Assembly: GCF_001039355.2 (NCBI RefSeq)
Contig: NW_019775678.1
Coordinates: 153,826-217,825, forward strand
Length of the DNA: 64,000 bases
Direction: 5' to 3'
From: Lingula anatina
Lineage: Eukaryota > Brachiopoda > Lingulata > Lingulida > Lingulidae
Position numbers and translations under genes: made by a program. The notes beneath the pieces are model-generated. The model did no database searches, was not told the origin of the DNA, and saw only the letters and a list, made by a program, of their open reading frames with translations. Shown piece after piece: positions 12,811-24,600 of the stretch (position 1 is its first letter; each line of letters begins with the position of its first letter).

Positions 12811-14304
12811 CTTCATTCCTTCAGGACCAAATAAGTTTTGAAATTTTGTATAGATTATAGTTGATAGCAGTGAGGAGGTTCCAGGTAGAAGAAGTGGGTG
12901 TTCCAGTTTACTTGGTTGTCATGGTTTTATTCTTCCATATATATTATATTGAGTTATAAGACATTCCAAACTTTGAATCATTTCCTCATTAGTCTCCAGT
13001 GAAAGGCTTACAAATATAGAAAAAACTTCATCTTTTTAATGGGCAAAAATTATTGATCCTTCAGTTATATAATTATATTTCTATTTAGCCTCTGTGGTGC
13101 TTCAGCTGCATAGACTAGAACTATAGGGTGGCCTGCCTTTCAATATTATTGCTGCCACTCAATAGGAATGTTGTAATTTAAAGAATTTCTGACTTAAAAA
13201 TACAGCATCTGTTAAATTCACAATTTTCCCAATTTAAAAGATGGAGTCATTGCCGCAAATGATGGCGTTCAATGACAGGACAAATATTGAAAATATGCAT
13301 GCTCAGAATACATTTTAAAAATTTCCCTGTGCTTCCTTTTCCTTCCTTCCTAGTTGAGAAAAAGAAGTGGCCTTCTATGTTATTGACAGCTGCTCTTGTG
13401 TTATATATATTTTGCCTTTTGTCAGAAAGTGACGTCTTGCAGGTAGTGCTTGACCAGTAGTGCCACCTATTGCTATGTCTTGCAAGCAATACTTTTGTGA
13501 AATATTTTCTGTGTACTTGAAAATCTTGGCAAATATTGACAAATATTATTCTTTGGAGGAAATAATTGAATCTTTTAATGTTCTCTAAATAACCCAAATC
13601 TTACTTTGTATCTCAACTTATAAAACCTAGCTCAATCACTCAAGCATTACTCTGTGGAGTGAATCAAATCTTTAAATGCAGAAATGGTGTTAGTAAGTCT
13701 ATTTCAGTAAAACAGTTGCTCAGTGTATTGTTATTATGTCATACCTTCAGAAGAGTTCTTAATCTCTTGATGCTAATGTTACTAATGGTAAAACAACAAA
13801 CAGGAAAGGGAATTGGCACTTGAATTGCTTTACCTTGAGAACAATGGAGGTTTTACCTTGAGAAGAGCAGACTGTGGTTGAAGTTTAAGAGGATGCCATT
13901 TTCATTTTGGGATATTCCCCCACATTTGTGTCTGTGTCTGAATACTATAATTTAAATATGACAAATATATTTTGATTATTATTATTGATAATTGTCTTCT
14001 TGCACGTAATAATTATTCCAGGTACTTATTTGAGATTTTAATAATGAATTATTATTAATGATTGTATATAGACTCAAGTGGTGTCAATGAACAGGAATTA
14101 TGTGTTAAATTTTACATATAGTACCAATGCACCTAATCACAGAGTCAAAACAACAGTTTTTATTTCATATGTACCATATAAGTCTATGTTTCAGTTGGGA
14201 GGATAAGAAGTACCTTAAAATAAAACAATACTTAAATAAAGCATGCTTGTTACACGTTGTATTATGAGGTATTTTTTAAGAGAGTCCACGAGATTGGTGT
14301 CACA
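12811..14304. other. Intergenic, AT-rich, no gene seen
   Basis: This interval lies between the 3' ends of the convergent ASAP and Rab20-like genes. It contains only short open frames without recognisable domains, and small ATT/AAT tracts near 13978-14060. Confidence 0.5.
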
Positions 14305-14660
14305 GCTACCACAATCTACTGTCACACCTAACACAATCATTTGTCACAGCCAGCACACTTCTGTCTCACCTAACACAATCATTTGTCACAGCTACCACAC
14401 TTCTGTCACACCTAACACAATCATTTGTCACAGCTACTACACTTCTGTCTCACCTAACACAATCATTTGTCACAGCTACCACACTTCTGTCTCACCTAAC
14501 ACAATCATTTGTCACAGCTACCACACTTCTGTCTCACCTAACACAATCATTTGTCACAGCTACCACACTTCTGTCTCACCTAACACAATCATTTGTCACA
14601 GCTACCACACTTGTCAAATCTTAAATACTTGTCACAATCAACTGTCACATCCAACAATCT
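14305..14660. repeat. Minisatellite, 42-bp unit with CACCTAACACAATCA core
   Basis: About seven units contain CACCTAACACAATCATTTGT then CACAGCTACCACACTTCTGT. Because 42 is a multiple of three the array stays open and gives a spurious 143-codon frame of repeated SPNTIICHSYHTSV-like peptide. Its last unit is the left boundary of the 1,484-bp duplication around the N at 16076. Confidence 0.9.
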
Positions 14661-15714
14661 ACTGTCATTGCTAACAAAATAAATCTAGAACCTTTTATTA
14701 AAGACATATACATTGGCAGGTTTGCCCATATCACAATTTGTTTGTAAAATTACTTGCATAATTGATAAAAATTCACATAAACAGATAAACTGTAAGTTGG
14801 ACAATATGGAATTTATAGTTGATAAAAATAAGCTACCCTTAGTAATACTTTCTTGGTTTTCCTTGACTTTATATTTCAGCAAGTTCTAAACCAAGGGAAA
14901 TGTGAGAATACTATACATTTCACAACAATGCTGATATTTTGTCATTTCAGCAGTCCTTAGCACAAAAAAAGTGACCACTTTTGATTAATCTTTAATCAAA
15001 CAATACTTACATAGTTTCAAATATGAAACCACTTGAACTGGATTGTAATTAATTGGATATTTAAAAATTTGCTCAAAATCGTTGTCATGTGGAAAATTGT
15101 TCACCTGGATAAATTATTTTGAATGGATCACGATGGAGTAGAAAGAGGAGGGGGGAGGAAGGGGCAGATGGGAAGGTGGGGATTCACTTCTAACCATCAG
15201 CGCCTATGAGAAAGTAAAAGCATGCTAAGTTAAGTGAGTCAAAATTTTTCAAGCCTTCTGCCTTTGCCAGTTGTACAGCTTTTCAATGCATGTGGGCTGA
15301 AACAGCTGCTCACATGCCTGTGTCCTCATAAAAATACTTTTCCAATCTCTTCCTTTTTACATTTTCTTTAAACTACACATCTAAGGCTTCATATTGTTCA
15401 TTTCTCTGGAGTGTCAGACATCAATACATTGTATTTATAAAAAGACTCCTTGAACAGCAAATAACAGTTCAAAATACACTTGGCAGAAAAATTTAACGCA
15501 TAAATTAATTGTATGGCGAGTCTGCCACTTCCATTGTAAAATGCCTCCTGCTCCTTGTGTGAATATTTTTGGCAGCTACAGTTTAGTCTTCTAATATAAA
15601 GTGACTAATGATCAAATTATATGCAGTATGTATATGCACATAATATGCACATATACACTTCTCTAAAAATAACATTATTCCGAATTTACAGGAGGTGCAT
15701 CTGTTTTCTTCTCT

Positions 15715-16066
15715 TCACGTTTTGCAGCAACTTTTCTTATTTTCCGCAGAGCTGACATTTTCCAAGTCAAGATCAACTGAGCTTGAAGTCCGTTTTTTAC
15801 GCTCCTCGCCCTCGGGCAAACAGTGCTCAAATATGTACTCAAACAACCGTTTCACATTCTGTCCGCTGAGACTGGATGTCTCGAAATACGGTATCACAGG
15901 TTTGTCGTCCTTTGGAGGCAAATGCTGATTGATTTCGCGTGCAAATGCAAGCACCTGCTGACTGCTGACGGCGCGTGTTGATGGTGACACGAGGTCAGCT
16001 TTCGTTGCCACAACAACATGGAGACAGTCTTTCTCGGCTGCCTCCAGGAGAGGGACAAATCTCTCT
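15715..16066 (-). pseudogene. Second copy of the last exon of the Rab20-like gene (probable assembly duplicate)
   Basis: The exon, from its acceptor to its stop codon, is the same as 17200-17551, including the C-terminal CCKT. No copies of exons 1-4 accompany it. It would be a downstream orphan exon that could only be used by skipping the first copy. Since its upstream border is 10 bases from an N, I treat it as a haplotype or overlap duplicate, not a second gene. Confidence 0.8.
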
Positions 16067-16178
16067 CTGAAATACNTTTGTCACAGCTACCACACTTGTC
16101 AAATCTTAAATACTTGTCACAATCAACTGTCACATCCAACAATCTACTGTCATTGCTAACAAAATAAATCTAGAACCT

Positions 16179-17199
16179 TTTATTAAAGACATATACATTG
16201 GCAGGTTTGCCCATATCACAATTTGTTTGTAAAATTACTTGCATAATTGATAAAAATTCACATAAACAGATAAACTGTAAGTTGGACAATATGGAATTTA
16301 TAGTTGATAAAAATAAGCTACCCTTAGTAATACTTTCTTGGTTTTCCTTGACTTTATATTTCAGCAAGTTCTAAACCAAGGGAAATGTGAGAATACTATA
16401 CATTTCACAACAATGCTGATATTTTGTCATTTCAGCAGTCCTTAGCACAAAAAAAGTGACCACTTTTGATTAATCTTTAATCAAACAATACTTACATAGT
16501 TTCAAATATGAAACCACTTGAACTGGATTGTAATTAATTGGATATTTAAAAATTTGCTCAAAATCGTTGTCATGTGGAAAATTGTTCACCTGGATAAATT
16601 ATTTTGAATGGATCACGATGGAGTAGAAAGAGGAGGGGGGAGGAAGGGGCAGATGGGAAGGTGGGGATTCACTTCTAACCATCAGCGCCTATGAGAAAGT
16701 AAAAGCATGCTAAGTTAAGTGAGTCAAAATTTTTCAAGCCTTCTGCCTTTGCCAGTTGTACAGCTTTTCAATGCATGTGGGCTGAAACAGCTGCTCACAT
16801 GCCTGTGTCCTCATAAAAATACTTTTCCAATCTCTTCCTTTTTACATTTTCTTTAAACTACACATCTAAGGCTTCATATTGTTCATTTCTCTGGAGTGTC
16901 AGACATCAATACATTGTATTTATAAAAAGACTCCTTGAACAGCAAATAACAGTTCAAAATACACTTGGCAGAAAAATTTAACGCATAAATTAATTGTATG
17001 GCGAGTCTGCCACTTCCATTGTAAAATGCCTCCTGCTCCTTGTGTGAATATTTTTGGCAGCTACAGTTTAGTCTTCTAATATAAAGTGACTAATGATCAA
17101 ATTATATGCAGTATGTATATGCACATAATATGCACATATACACTTCTCTAAAAATAACATTATTCCGAATTTACAGGAGGTGCATCTGTTTTCTTCTCT
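16179..17199 (-). other. Probable 3' UTR of the Rab20-like gene
   Basis: Downstream of the stop on the minus strand there is no further coding sequence. A minus-strand AATAAA (TTTATT at 16179-16184 on the plus strand) lies about 1 kb after the stop. The same signal recurs at 14694-14699 in the duplicate copy. Confidence 0.4.
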
Positions 17200-17594
17200 T
17201 CACGTTTTGCAGCAACTTTTCTTATTTTCCGCAGAGCTGACATTTTCCAAGTCAAGATCAACTGAGCTTGAAGTCCGTTTTTTACGCTCCTCGCCCTCGG
17301 GCAAACAGTGCTCAAATATGTACTCAAACAACCGTTTCACATTCTGTCCGCTGAGACTGGATGTCTCGAAATACGGTATCACAGGTTTGTCGTCCTTTGG
17401 AGGCAAATGCTGATTGATTTCGCGTGCAAATGCAAGCACCTGCTGACTGCTGACGGCGCGTGTTGATGGTGACACGAGGTCAGCTTTCGTTGCCACAACA
17501 ACATGGAGACAGTCTTTCTCGGCTGCCTCCAGGAGAGGGACAAATCTCTCTCTGAAATACACAAATAGTCAATTATCTACTTATTAATATAGTG

Positions 17595-17628
<34 letters not shown>

Positions 17629-20600
17629 GTTGCCTTAAAGTCTTACATATACTGCATATGTTTTCTGGTGCTATGTTTCTGTCCTGTGATCAAATTACTA
17701 GCAAATTTCCACCAGCACTGTCTTTGTTCCATTTTGTGTATAAAGTGACAAAGCTATGAGTAAATATATATCTCATGTTGAAGTTTTGAGAAACAGCTTA
17801 AGTGTCAAACACTGAGGCAATTACACCTTGGAAAGCAGCTACGGTGTTCAGGCCATGTCTCTCAGATGGAAGACAAGGATGTCTTAGGGCGTATTCCCAT
17901 AGATTTTACATCCATCTATCCCCATGGGGAGTCTCACTAGATTACTGTCAGATAATCCGGCTTAAATGTCCGTCCTGCCTACTACAAGGGGGTAATTAAC
18001 TTTCGTGCCCACTCAGCTGACAGCTATTTAGCGTGAACCCCCAGGGAGTTAGGTCGATCTAGTTTGGATCGATCTAATCTCTGGGAATGGGGTCTAAGGT
18101 AGGTTTTTTTGTAGTTATCTCATGTATGTTGTGATAAAGTTGACTGAGCATATGTAAGTACTGTGTACTAGACTTGTGGTCTGAGTGCTTTTATGGTTAT
18201 TTTTTGTTGTACTGTGAGATGGTTGTTAGAATAAATGTATTACTTTGTGCCAATCTTGTCTGGATCGGGGGGGGGGGGGGTATTGAGGCCGTCTTCTGGA
18301 TCTTCCGAAAGACAGTCAGATTTTCAAGTTTACATTGCAATTTTTTCTGTTGGAAGACGGTTAAAATGAGAGAACAGATCAACAAAGACAATTTGGAAGA
18401 CTGTCAGAAAATAGCTCTCGATCCCCCCTGTGGATGATTTTTGTAATTTGCTGGCATAAAGATCTGAGCTATACTGGTACAAACATATTTTGAGTTGTGT
18501 GACTGTTTGTTCTGTTGTGTTCTACCTCAAAGCCTGGAACGACTGCTGCGAGCAAGGATCAAAGGCTAAGATGGCCGCCGACGCACCACGACAATAGAAA
18601 GAGCTGAGACCAGAAAACCTCTCTTCTCCCGCAGTGTCCTGGAGATGCAATAATATTACAGGTCACAGGTCACAGAGGTCACAGGTCACAGAGGTCACAG
18701 AGGTCAGATGTGAAACAGAAAGATTGTTACATTTCAGATTAGGTTTTACTGTAGACAAGTGAAACCCTGATGATATACACATACTACAGCTTACTGTAAT
18801 ATCATCTACATAATATGATTTTAGTAAGAACTCTTAAATGTTTCATATGTTACAACATTATTACATGATCTTAATAAACAGATATTTAAAAATGATTTTT
18901 GAGTGAAAGAAATTAATAAAGTCATTTCTGCAAATACTAGTAACAGTTCTGTAAATGTAAAGCATTTCAATTCCAATACAAATTTTCAATAGGAACATTT
19001 TTATCTTTTTCTTTTTAAGAAATATAGCTGGTTTGTATGATGATGTATCCTATAGACCTGAAGCTCCACAAGTTCTACAGAATTATTCTGTGCAAAGAAG
19101 GACTAATTACCCATAACGCAACATTATAGTTCCCCCATTGTTTTAAATAAAACGATGCACCTAGAGTCTGAAAAATAAAGGTATAAGGGAATAAATTTGG
19201 ATTAAAAAATACGGAGGAAAAGAGTTGGTTTGAAAAACAAGTAAATATTCTAAACATTTTTATAATGTGATAACTTTAAGGTTGGCTGATGATAAGCTTA
19301 CTTTTAATGCTACAGAGGTGCAGAAGTGAAAATGAAAGTGAAAGCTGATTATGTATTTAAAATATCTCACTGCAATTAATTATGTGTCAATGATCTATGA
19401 CACATTGGTTTTAATATTATGAAAATTATGAAAACAAGATCCATTACAATAAACAAAAAGTTGACAAGTGTATGTGTGTGTATGAACACTGTCCTTACTG
19501 TAGATGTATCAGGATCAAATGTTCCTTCAATGTACCGTCGTATAAGACACGTCTTCCCGATACTTGCCTCCCCGACGATTACCACCTTCAGGTCACTGAA
19601 ACAGGTCAAACAACAAATTATAATCTTTATTGAGATGTGGAATACCCGAGGGTAGAAATTGTACATGTATATTTTATTTAAATCACAAGTGAAAGGAAGC
19701 CTGGTCATTTTGGCCCTGTTACACACTATTACTTGTCGCTCTCGCCTAACTAGGGAGGATACAGTCCGGCTGCCGTATTAGGCGCTCACAGCTTCTAAAT
19801 GTACCATTTCTCCACTGCGAGACCAGACCCCTACTTCAATCCCTACATTCATAGATAGAAATAATCTTCACAGTATTTAGGAGGAAAACTAATGATATTT
19901 CTTAATATTTCTTATCTGGATGAATGGTTGACTTATACGTGTGTTTTGGGATATCTGTAGTAGGTGTGTTTACATAGGAGCTAGGTATACCCATCTCAGT
20001 ACCCCTCACTAGCCTCCCCACGCGTCTGGTAGAAAGGAGCCAAAGTTTAATTACTAAGAGGCGTGTGACAGGCGGAGAGACCATAACAAGTTTAAGCAGT
20101 CTTCCTTTCCTGTAGGGTCCACTGTATTTGGTCCTTGGGTCAGTTGATACTTGGATTTTCTACTCTGAATGGCCCCCAGTAATAAACTCAACCACAACTG
20201 CACTTGTTCTGATATATGTAACAAACTATCAAAACATTTTTTATCTAAATAAATAGAGATGTATAGATATACCATCATGGCATTTAGTAACACAAAGAGA
20301 TACAGGTACTCGTAGCTAATAAAGGGAGATAGGCGAGATTAACTGTTATCATATCTGCTGTGGGCTGGATTATATTCAGTGTTTCAGTCAACAATTTCGA
20401 TGACCAGATACCGTTATCTGATAGCTGTGCCTGCTTTGCCTGCAATCTGTGCATGTATAGATGTTAAATGGCAGGAGGCATGGGACTGTCACGAGGGGAT
20501 CATCAAATACAGGACATTATTGCCCTGTGGAAGCGCAGTCATCTTTTTTTTTTTTTTTCAACTGTAATTTTAGTGTGTAGCCCTGTTACAACATTTAACT

Positions 20601-21208
20601 CTTAACTCAATGTAGAGATAATATTAATAAGAATAATAATAAGAATAATATAGCAGTTCATTAATTCATTAATTAATTAAGGAATGGTGTAAGTAAATCC
20701 TGATTAAAAAATCAGTTCAAAATTTAATTTAAATTTATCAATTCTTACGATAAATCATTCAACTTCTGGTGTTCCCTCGATTAACATGTTCATATGACTA
20801 CAAACACATTAAAACTCTTCATAATATTAACATGGAGTAAACTAATGTATCAGGTACTTTCAAACATAGAAATATTGGAGCGTTTGTTAAGAGTTCAGAT
20901 TCAAAATTTGTACGGGGGAGGGGGGTTGTACCAGCCGATGGGACTGGGGGGGGAGCATGGAGACAGGGTTGCCGTTTACGGGGAGGGGGTAATTTTGAAG
21001 TCGAAACATAAAATCCATGGCGAACATAAGTGATTCTTTGGGCTCATATAATTGAACAATCTGATTTATCTGGGGTTAAAATTCAACAAATAATCACAGC
21101 AAACTGATTCATCATCAGATGCTCTCACCGTTAGCTCGGGACGGGATGTAAACAAACTGGAGTCGCCGCCCATACTTACGCTTTCTTCTTCTTTGCCGTA
21201 TTTGACAT
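17200..21208 (-). CDS. RAB20: Rab20-like small GTPase
   Basis: Rab GTPases switch between GDP and GTP forms to direct vesicle traffic; vertebrate Rab20 acts in endosome and phagosome maturation. Exons in coding order: 21208-21180, 19595-19499, 19167-19111, 18638-18526, 17551-17200. They join without frame breaks into 215 aa. G1 P-loop GEASIGKT is residues 18-25; G2 region TTLGASFYLKQW 42-53; G3 DTAGEERF 62-69; G4 TKAD 120-123 in place of the usual NKxD; G5 ETSS 161-164. The tail ends in CCKT, a double-cysteine prenylation signal, after a KKR/serine-rich linker. The FYLKQW segment after switch I is characteristic of Rab20. The start ATG has a short lysine-rich leader and lies 260 bp from the divergent PDCD2L start. 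The last exon is present twice in this window. Confidence 0.92.
17580..17625. repeat. (AAT)n microsatellite in the Rab20-like intron
   Basis: A run of AAT triplets lies in the intron between exons 4 and 5. Confidence 0.8.
17893..18093. mobile_element. Palindromic MITE, GATCGATC family, in a Rab20-like intron
   Basis: Ends TATTCCCATAGATTTTACAT and TCTAATCTCTGGGAATGGGG are imperfect inverted copies; the core is AAGGGGGTAATTAACTTTCG. It is closely similar to 36052-36258. No coding capacity. Confidence 0.75.
18270..18434. mobile_element. MITE, family E (GTCTTCTGG/CCGAAAGAC)
   Basis: The copy begins after a poly-G run with TTGAGGCCGTCTTCTGGATC and runs through TCAGATTTTCAAGTTTACAT and GGAAGACGGTTAAAATGAGA. 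The same family is found at 32232-32345, 35762-35936, 37867-38056, 42011-42200 and 59003-59165. Confidence 0.65.
18660..18706. promoter_or_regulatory. Array of six AGGTCA half-sites in a Rab20-like intron
   Basis: AGGTCA occurs at 18660, 18667, 18676, 18683, 18692 and 18701, all on the plus strand, with spacers of 1, 3, 1, 3 and 3 bases. AGGTCA direct repeats with 1- or 3-base spacing are known binding patterns for nuclear receptor dimers. The array lies just upstream (in gene sense) of exon 4. It may equally be a neutral minisatellite; function is inference. Confidence 0.35.
19612..19850 (-). mobile_element. SINE fragment, family 1, in intron 1 of the Rab20-like gene
   Basis: It shares with 35289-35643 the tail AATAATCTTTATTG-like start, the block GGAAGCCTGGTCATTTTGGC and the block GGCTGCCGTATTAGGCGCTC. 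The tRNA-like head is missing at the right. Orientation is the same as the host gene. Confidence 0.65.
19985..20177. mobile_element. MITE, family D copy
   Basis: Contains GAGGCGTGTGACAGGCGGAG and TTCCTTTCCTGTAGGGTCCA, and ends TTCTACTCTGAATGGCCCCC. It matches the better preserved copy at 58158-58364. It sits in intron 1 of the Rab20-like gene. Confidence 0.65.
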
Positions 21209-21468
21209 AATGTGGAGACGCGTATATCAATTCCTATATTCCCTCCTGTCCTTTGACGTACTTTTCGGCCTGAAATAAAACTTTGAGAGCTACTGAAAAT
21301 CCCTGATAGGGTTTGTTGTGCTACCGACACCGCCCCACAATCCACCGCGTTGACCTAATTCCAGCACCGGAAGCACATGGCTTTGGAGGACGTCAACAAA
21401 CCATCGAGAACTGGTCGTGTGATGAGAGTTATTATATTGTGGTGCTTTGATCAGGCTGTTTAGGCAAG
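21209..21468. promoter_or_regulatory. Shared promoter interval between the Rab20-like gene and PDCD2L
   Basis: The two start codons face away from each other and are 260 bp apart, so both 5' UTRs and both core promoters must fall here unless an upstream non-coding exon exists. The interval is richer in G+C and CpG than the flanking introns and shows no clear TATA box. Bidirectional housekeeping promoters commonly look like this. Confidence 0.7.
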
Positions 21469-21577
21469 ATGGAGACGGTGCTGCTAGGAGTTTGTGACGA
21501 GGAGGTAGGGGAGGGTGATGTCACGGACTGGAAAACGAACAAGTTTGGTGGGAATCCTGTGAGTTAAAGTTTAGAAA

Positions 21578-21635
<58 letters not shown>

Positions 21636-24600
21636 ACTAAGTAAAGTCTTGAGCTGTGAAATATCTCTTTACCACGCAGATAAGCGTTTTTATCATAATC
21701 ATATCATTATAAAAGATAAACTTATAAAACCTGATTTCACTCAGTTGTGTATTTAGGGTATCAATTAATCCCCTATATCCCAGTTCTGTGCCACTACTGT
21801 ACTTGTATTTTAATTTTCATTACAATTTTAATTATTATTAAAACATTGCCATATTTCAGGATTTTCCCAGCAATGTCGAGCCCCCAACCCCAGTGTGTGA
21901 GCTCTGTGGCAAGAGGCTCTTGTTGGTAACACAGCTCTACTGCCCTCTACAGGGCTCTCTGTACCACAGAACTATGTACATATTTGGCTGTGTTACCAAG
22001 ACATGCTGGAACAAGTCCGAGAGGTACTATACTGTGTGCATGTGCACCATGTTTTATTTTATTTTTATTTATTTATTTATTTATTTATTTTTTATTTATT
22101 TATTTATTTTTTTTTTTTTGGGGGGGGAGGAGTGGGAATACCTGACTGGACAAGGGATCAAACCTGAGACACTCACTAACTGCTGGCTAACTACCACTGA
22201 GCTGTTGAGCTTAGGTCTACTGAGTACTCCCACCAGTCACTAAAGTCCTCTCCCCAAATGCTGAAAGAGCAAGTCTATCCCTTCTTTTGCCACTGCCACC
22301 ACTGTATTATTTAGGAGGAAATACCTCGATCACTCTGCCTAGGGCACTTGCTTAGGTGCGAGTTCTCTATCTCTAAGCCCTCTTCTACCCCCCTCCCCCC
22401 CCCCGTCACTATACACTTAGTAGTATAAAAGAACCCTAATACTTGCTGTGACAACATGATTGTGAAGAGTTTGCATCACATTTAATGAGCTACCAGTGTT
22501 TAATGAGTTCTACAGTGGAACTTTGTTACATACATTCTTAAATGTTTGCACTAAACATATTGTGCCCATGTTAGTGGGAGAGGGGGAGAAATTTGATCTG
22601 ATCATGCATTCATACTGTACATGTAATTTATAAACCCAGGACCCTTGCCTAGAAGAATACACAAATGCACTTGTATTTCACTACATGTTAATATGTATGC
22701 TGTTATTGAATAACTTCTTTGTCCTGTTTTCTATTATTTTTAGCTGGAAAGTGCTCAGAGTCCAACAGTTAGACAGTGCTGCAAGTGAAACACACCAGGC
22801 AAACACCACCACTGATTGGGATGTTTCCAAGGAGACTGTTGTCATGGCAACCACAGATTGGTGTGATGACGCAGATAACTGGGGTGTAGCCAAGGTAACT
22901 GGTACCATGGCAACCACAGATTGGTGTGATGATGCGGATGACTGGGGCACATCCCATAATACTTACACTGATAGTGTTGTATCTACCCCACCAAACACTG
23001 AAAAGGATTTGAATAAAAACACTCCCAACCTTAACACAGAGGCTGAATCAGATGAATTAGCTAGTAACATGAAAACTTTACATCTGCAGGCATCACCTTC
23101 AGAGTCCAACAGGTCATATGCATCTGTTGCCAGGGCAACCAGCCCAGCAATGGTTGCTATGGAAACAGATCCAGCAGATCTTGTTGATAGTGGGGTGGAC
23201 TCTGTCCAGTGTATTGCTGAAGACATCCCTGCTGTTGACTGGGATAACGTACTGTCTGTGCTTGCCACTGGGAACGCCACTGGGAACACCACACATCAGA
23301 TAACCTCAGGAGAAATGACCGCTGCCCATGGAACTGTAACTGATGACGGGAGAGTGACCAAAGATACTGCACAGACAACTAATACTGCTGACTCTTCACC
23401 ACGAATCTGCTTCAAACCATATTATGTTAATGTATTTGAGGAGAATGAGGTCAAGGTCAGTGCCAGTGACCTTGACAGTGACCTTGACCACATTCATCAG
23501 CTCCTGAAGGCCTACAGCAGTCAGGAGGGGGTCAGCGTGGATGCCATGATGGAGGACGGTGATGACCGGTGATTGATTGCTTTTATGAAAACAAATTCGT
23601 TCTTCTGATATGTTTTACATATTTATTTATTATGGAAGGGAAGTGATGTGATGGAATTCAGTGAGACTGCTGGGCTTAGTTGTTTTCAAGATAATTGGTG
23701 TTTTAAAGGAGAGGCAAAATTGTTAATTACTAGAAGCTAGGCACATGCATGCAGTACTGCTAGTACTGTAGATCCCTATAAGCAAAAAGCATAATAGTGT
23801 ATATATAACAGTGTATGAAATGGCCGCCAGTCCGACACCCTGAGGCTGGTAACTTTCACGCCGGGCAGGTAAGATTTACAAATTATTAAGGTTCTTTGCT
23901 TTTCAGAGTTACCTGCTCGGCGGTCTGGCTAGTAATTTCCTCTAATTTCATACACTGTATATAATATACAGAGGTATACTGTTATCAAAAGAAGATTAGA
24001 TACAAGGTGATATGCTGGTTTTGTACATCATTTCCTTATTAGTGATCAACTTCAAACATTGATTTTGCAGCTCAGCCAAGGTATCTGGTAGGAAGGTGAA
24101 GGTCACTGGTGGCAAGGTGAAGGTCACAGAAAGTGGAGATGGGTATGAAAAGGTGGTGGCAAGACATGGAGATGTGATATTTGAAAAGTTCAAGAAGAGA
24201 ATTTCTCTCTGCCCTCAGCAGTGTATAAGGTATTTCATGAAATGTTACCCGAGGTAGTAAGGTTGTTTGGCAGTAATAAATATACTATTTTCCCCCTTTG
24301 TATTATTATTATTATTATTATTATTANCGGAGCCGAGATTTAAATACTGTACCCCGCAGGGACGACGTGTGGGGAGGCGGAGAGACTATTAAAAGATTAG
24401 GCGGTTTTTCTTTCATGTACGTCCGCCATTTTTAGGTCACCGGCTTTGTAAAGCCTGGCTTAATTTGTTGAGAATGCGCTCTTAGTACTAATATAAAGGG
24501 ACCCCAACACTTAAGTTGTTGTGACAGCAGGATTGTGTGGAGTGTGTATCACATTTAGATCATTGCTCATGAGCTACCAAACTCTCTTCAGTGGAACTTA

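Larger units (their letters stand above)
14592..17560. repeat. Direct duplication around the single N at 16076 (2 x 1,484 bp)
   Basis: Copy 1 is 14592-16075 and copy 2 is 16077-17560, a constant offset of 1,485 with no difference that I noticed. The left copy stops exactly at the N and the right copy starts exactly after it. Each holds the whole last exon and 3' flank of the Rab20-like gene. This looks like an overlap that was not collapsed at an assembly join rather than a real duplication. Confidence 0.92.

Noticed and set aside
14243-14674. 143-codon open frame with repeated NTIICHSYHTSV-type peptide
   Set aside because: It is the translation of a 42-bp minisatellite, whose period is a multiple of three. 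There are no splice or domain signals.
22130-22230. Possible tRNA gene on the minus strand
   Set aside because: Same reasoning: it is the head of an intronic SINE followed by an (AAAT)n tail.
22963-23292. Minus-strand open frame of 109 codons inside PDCD2L exon 3
   Set aside because: It is an antisense shadow of a low-complexity coding exon, and the same shadow appears opposite exon 3b.
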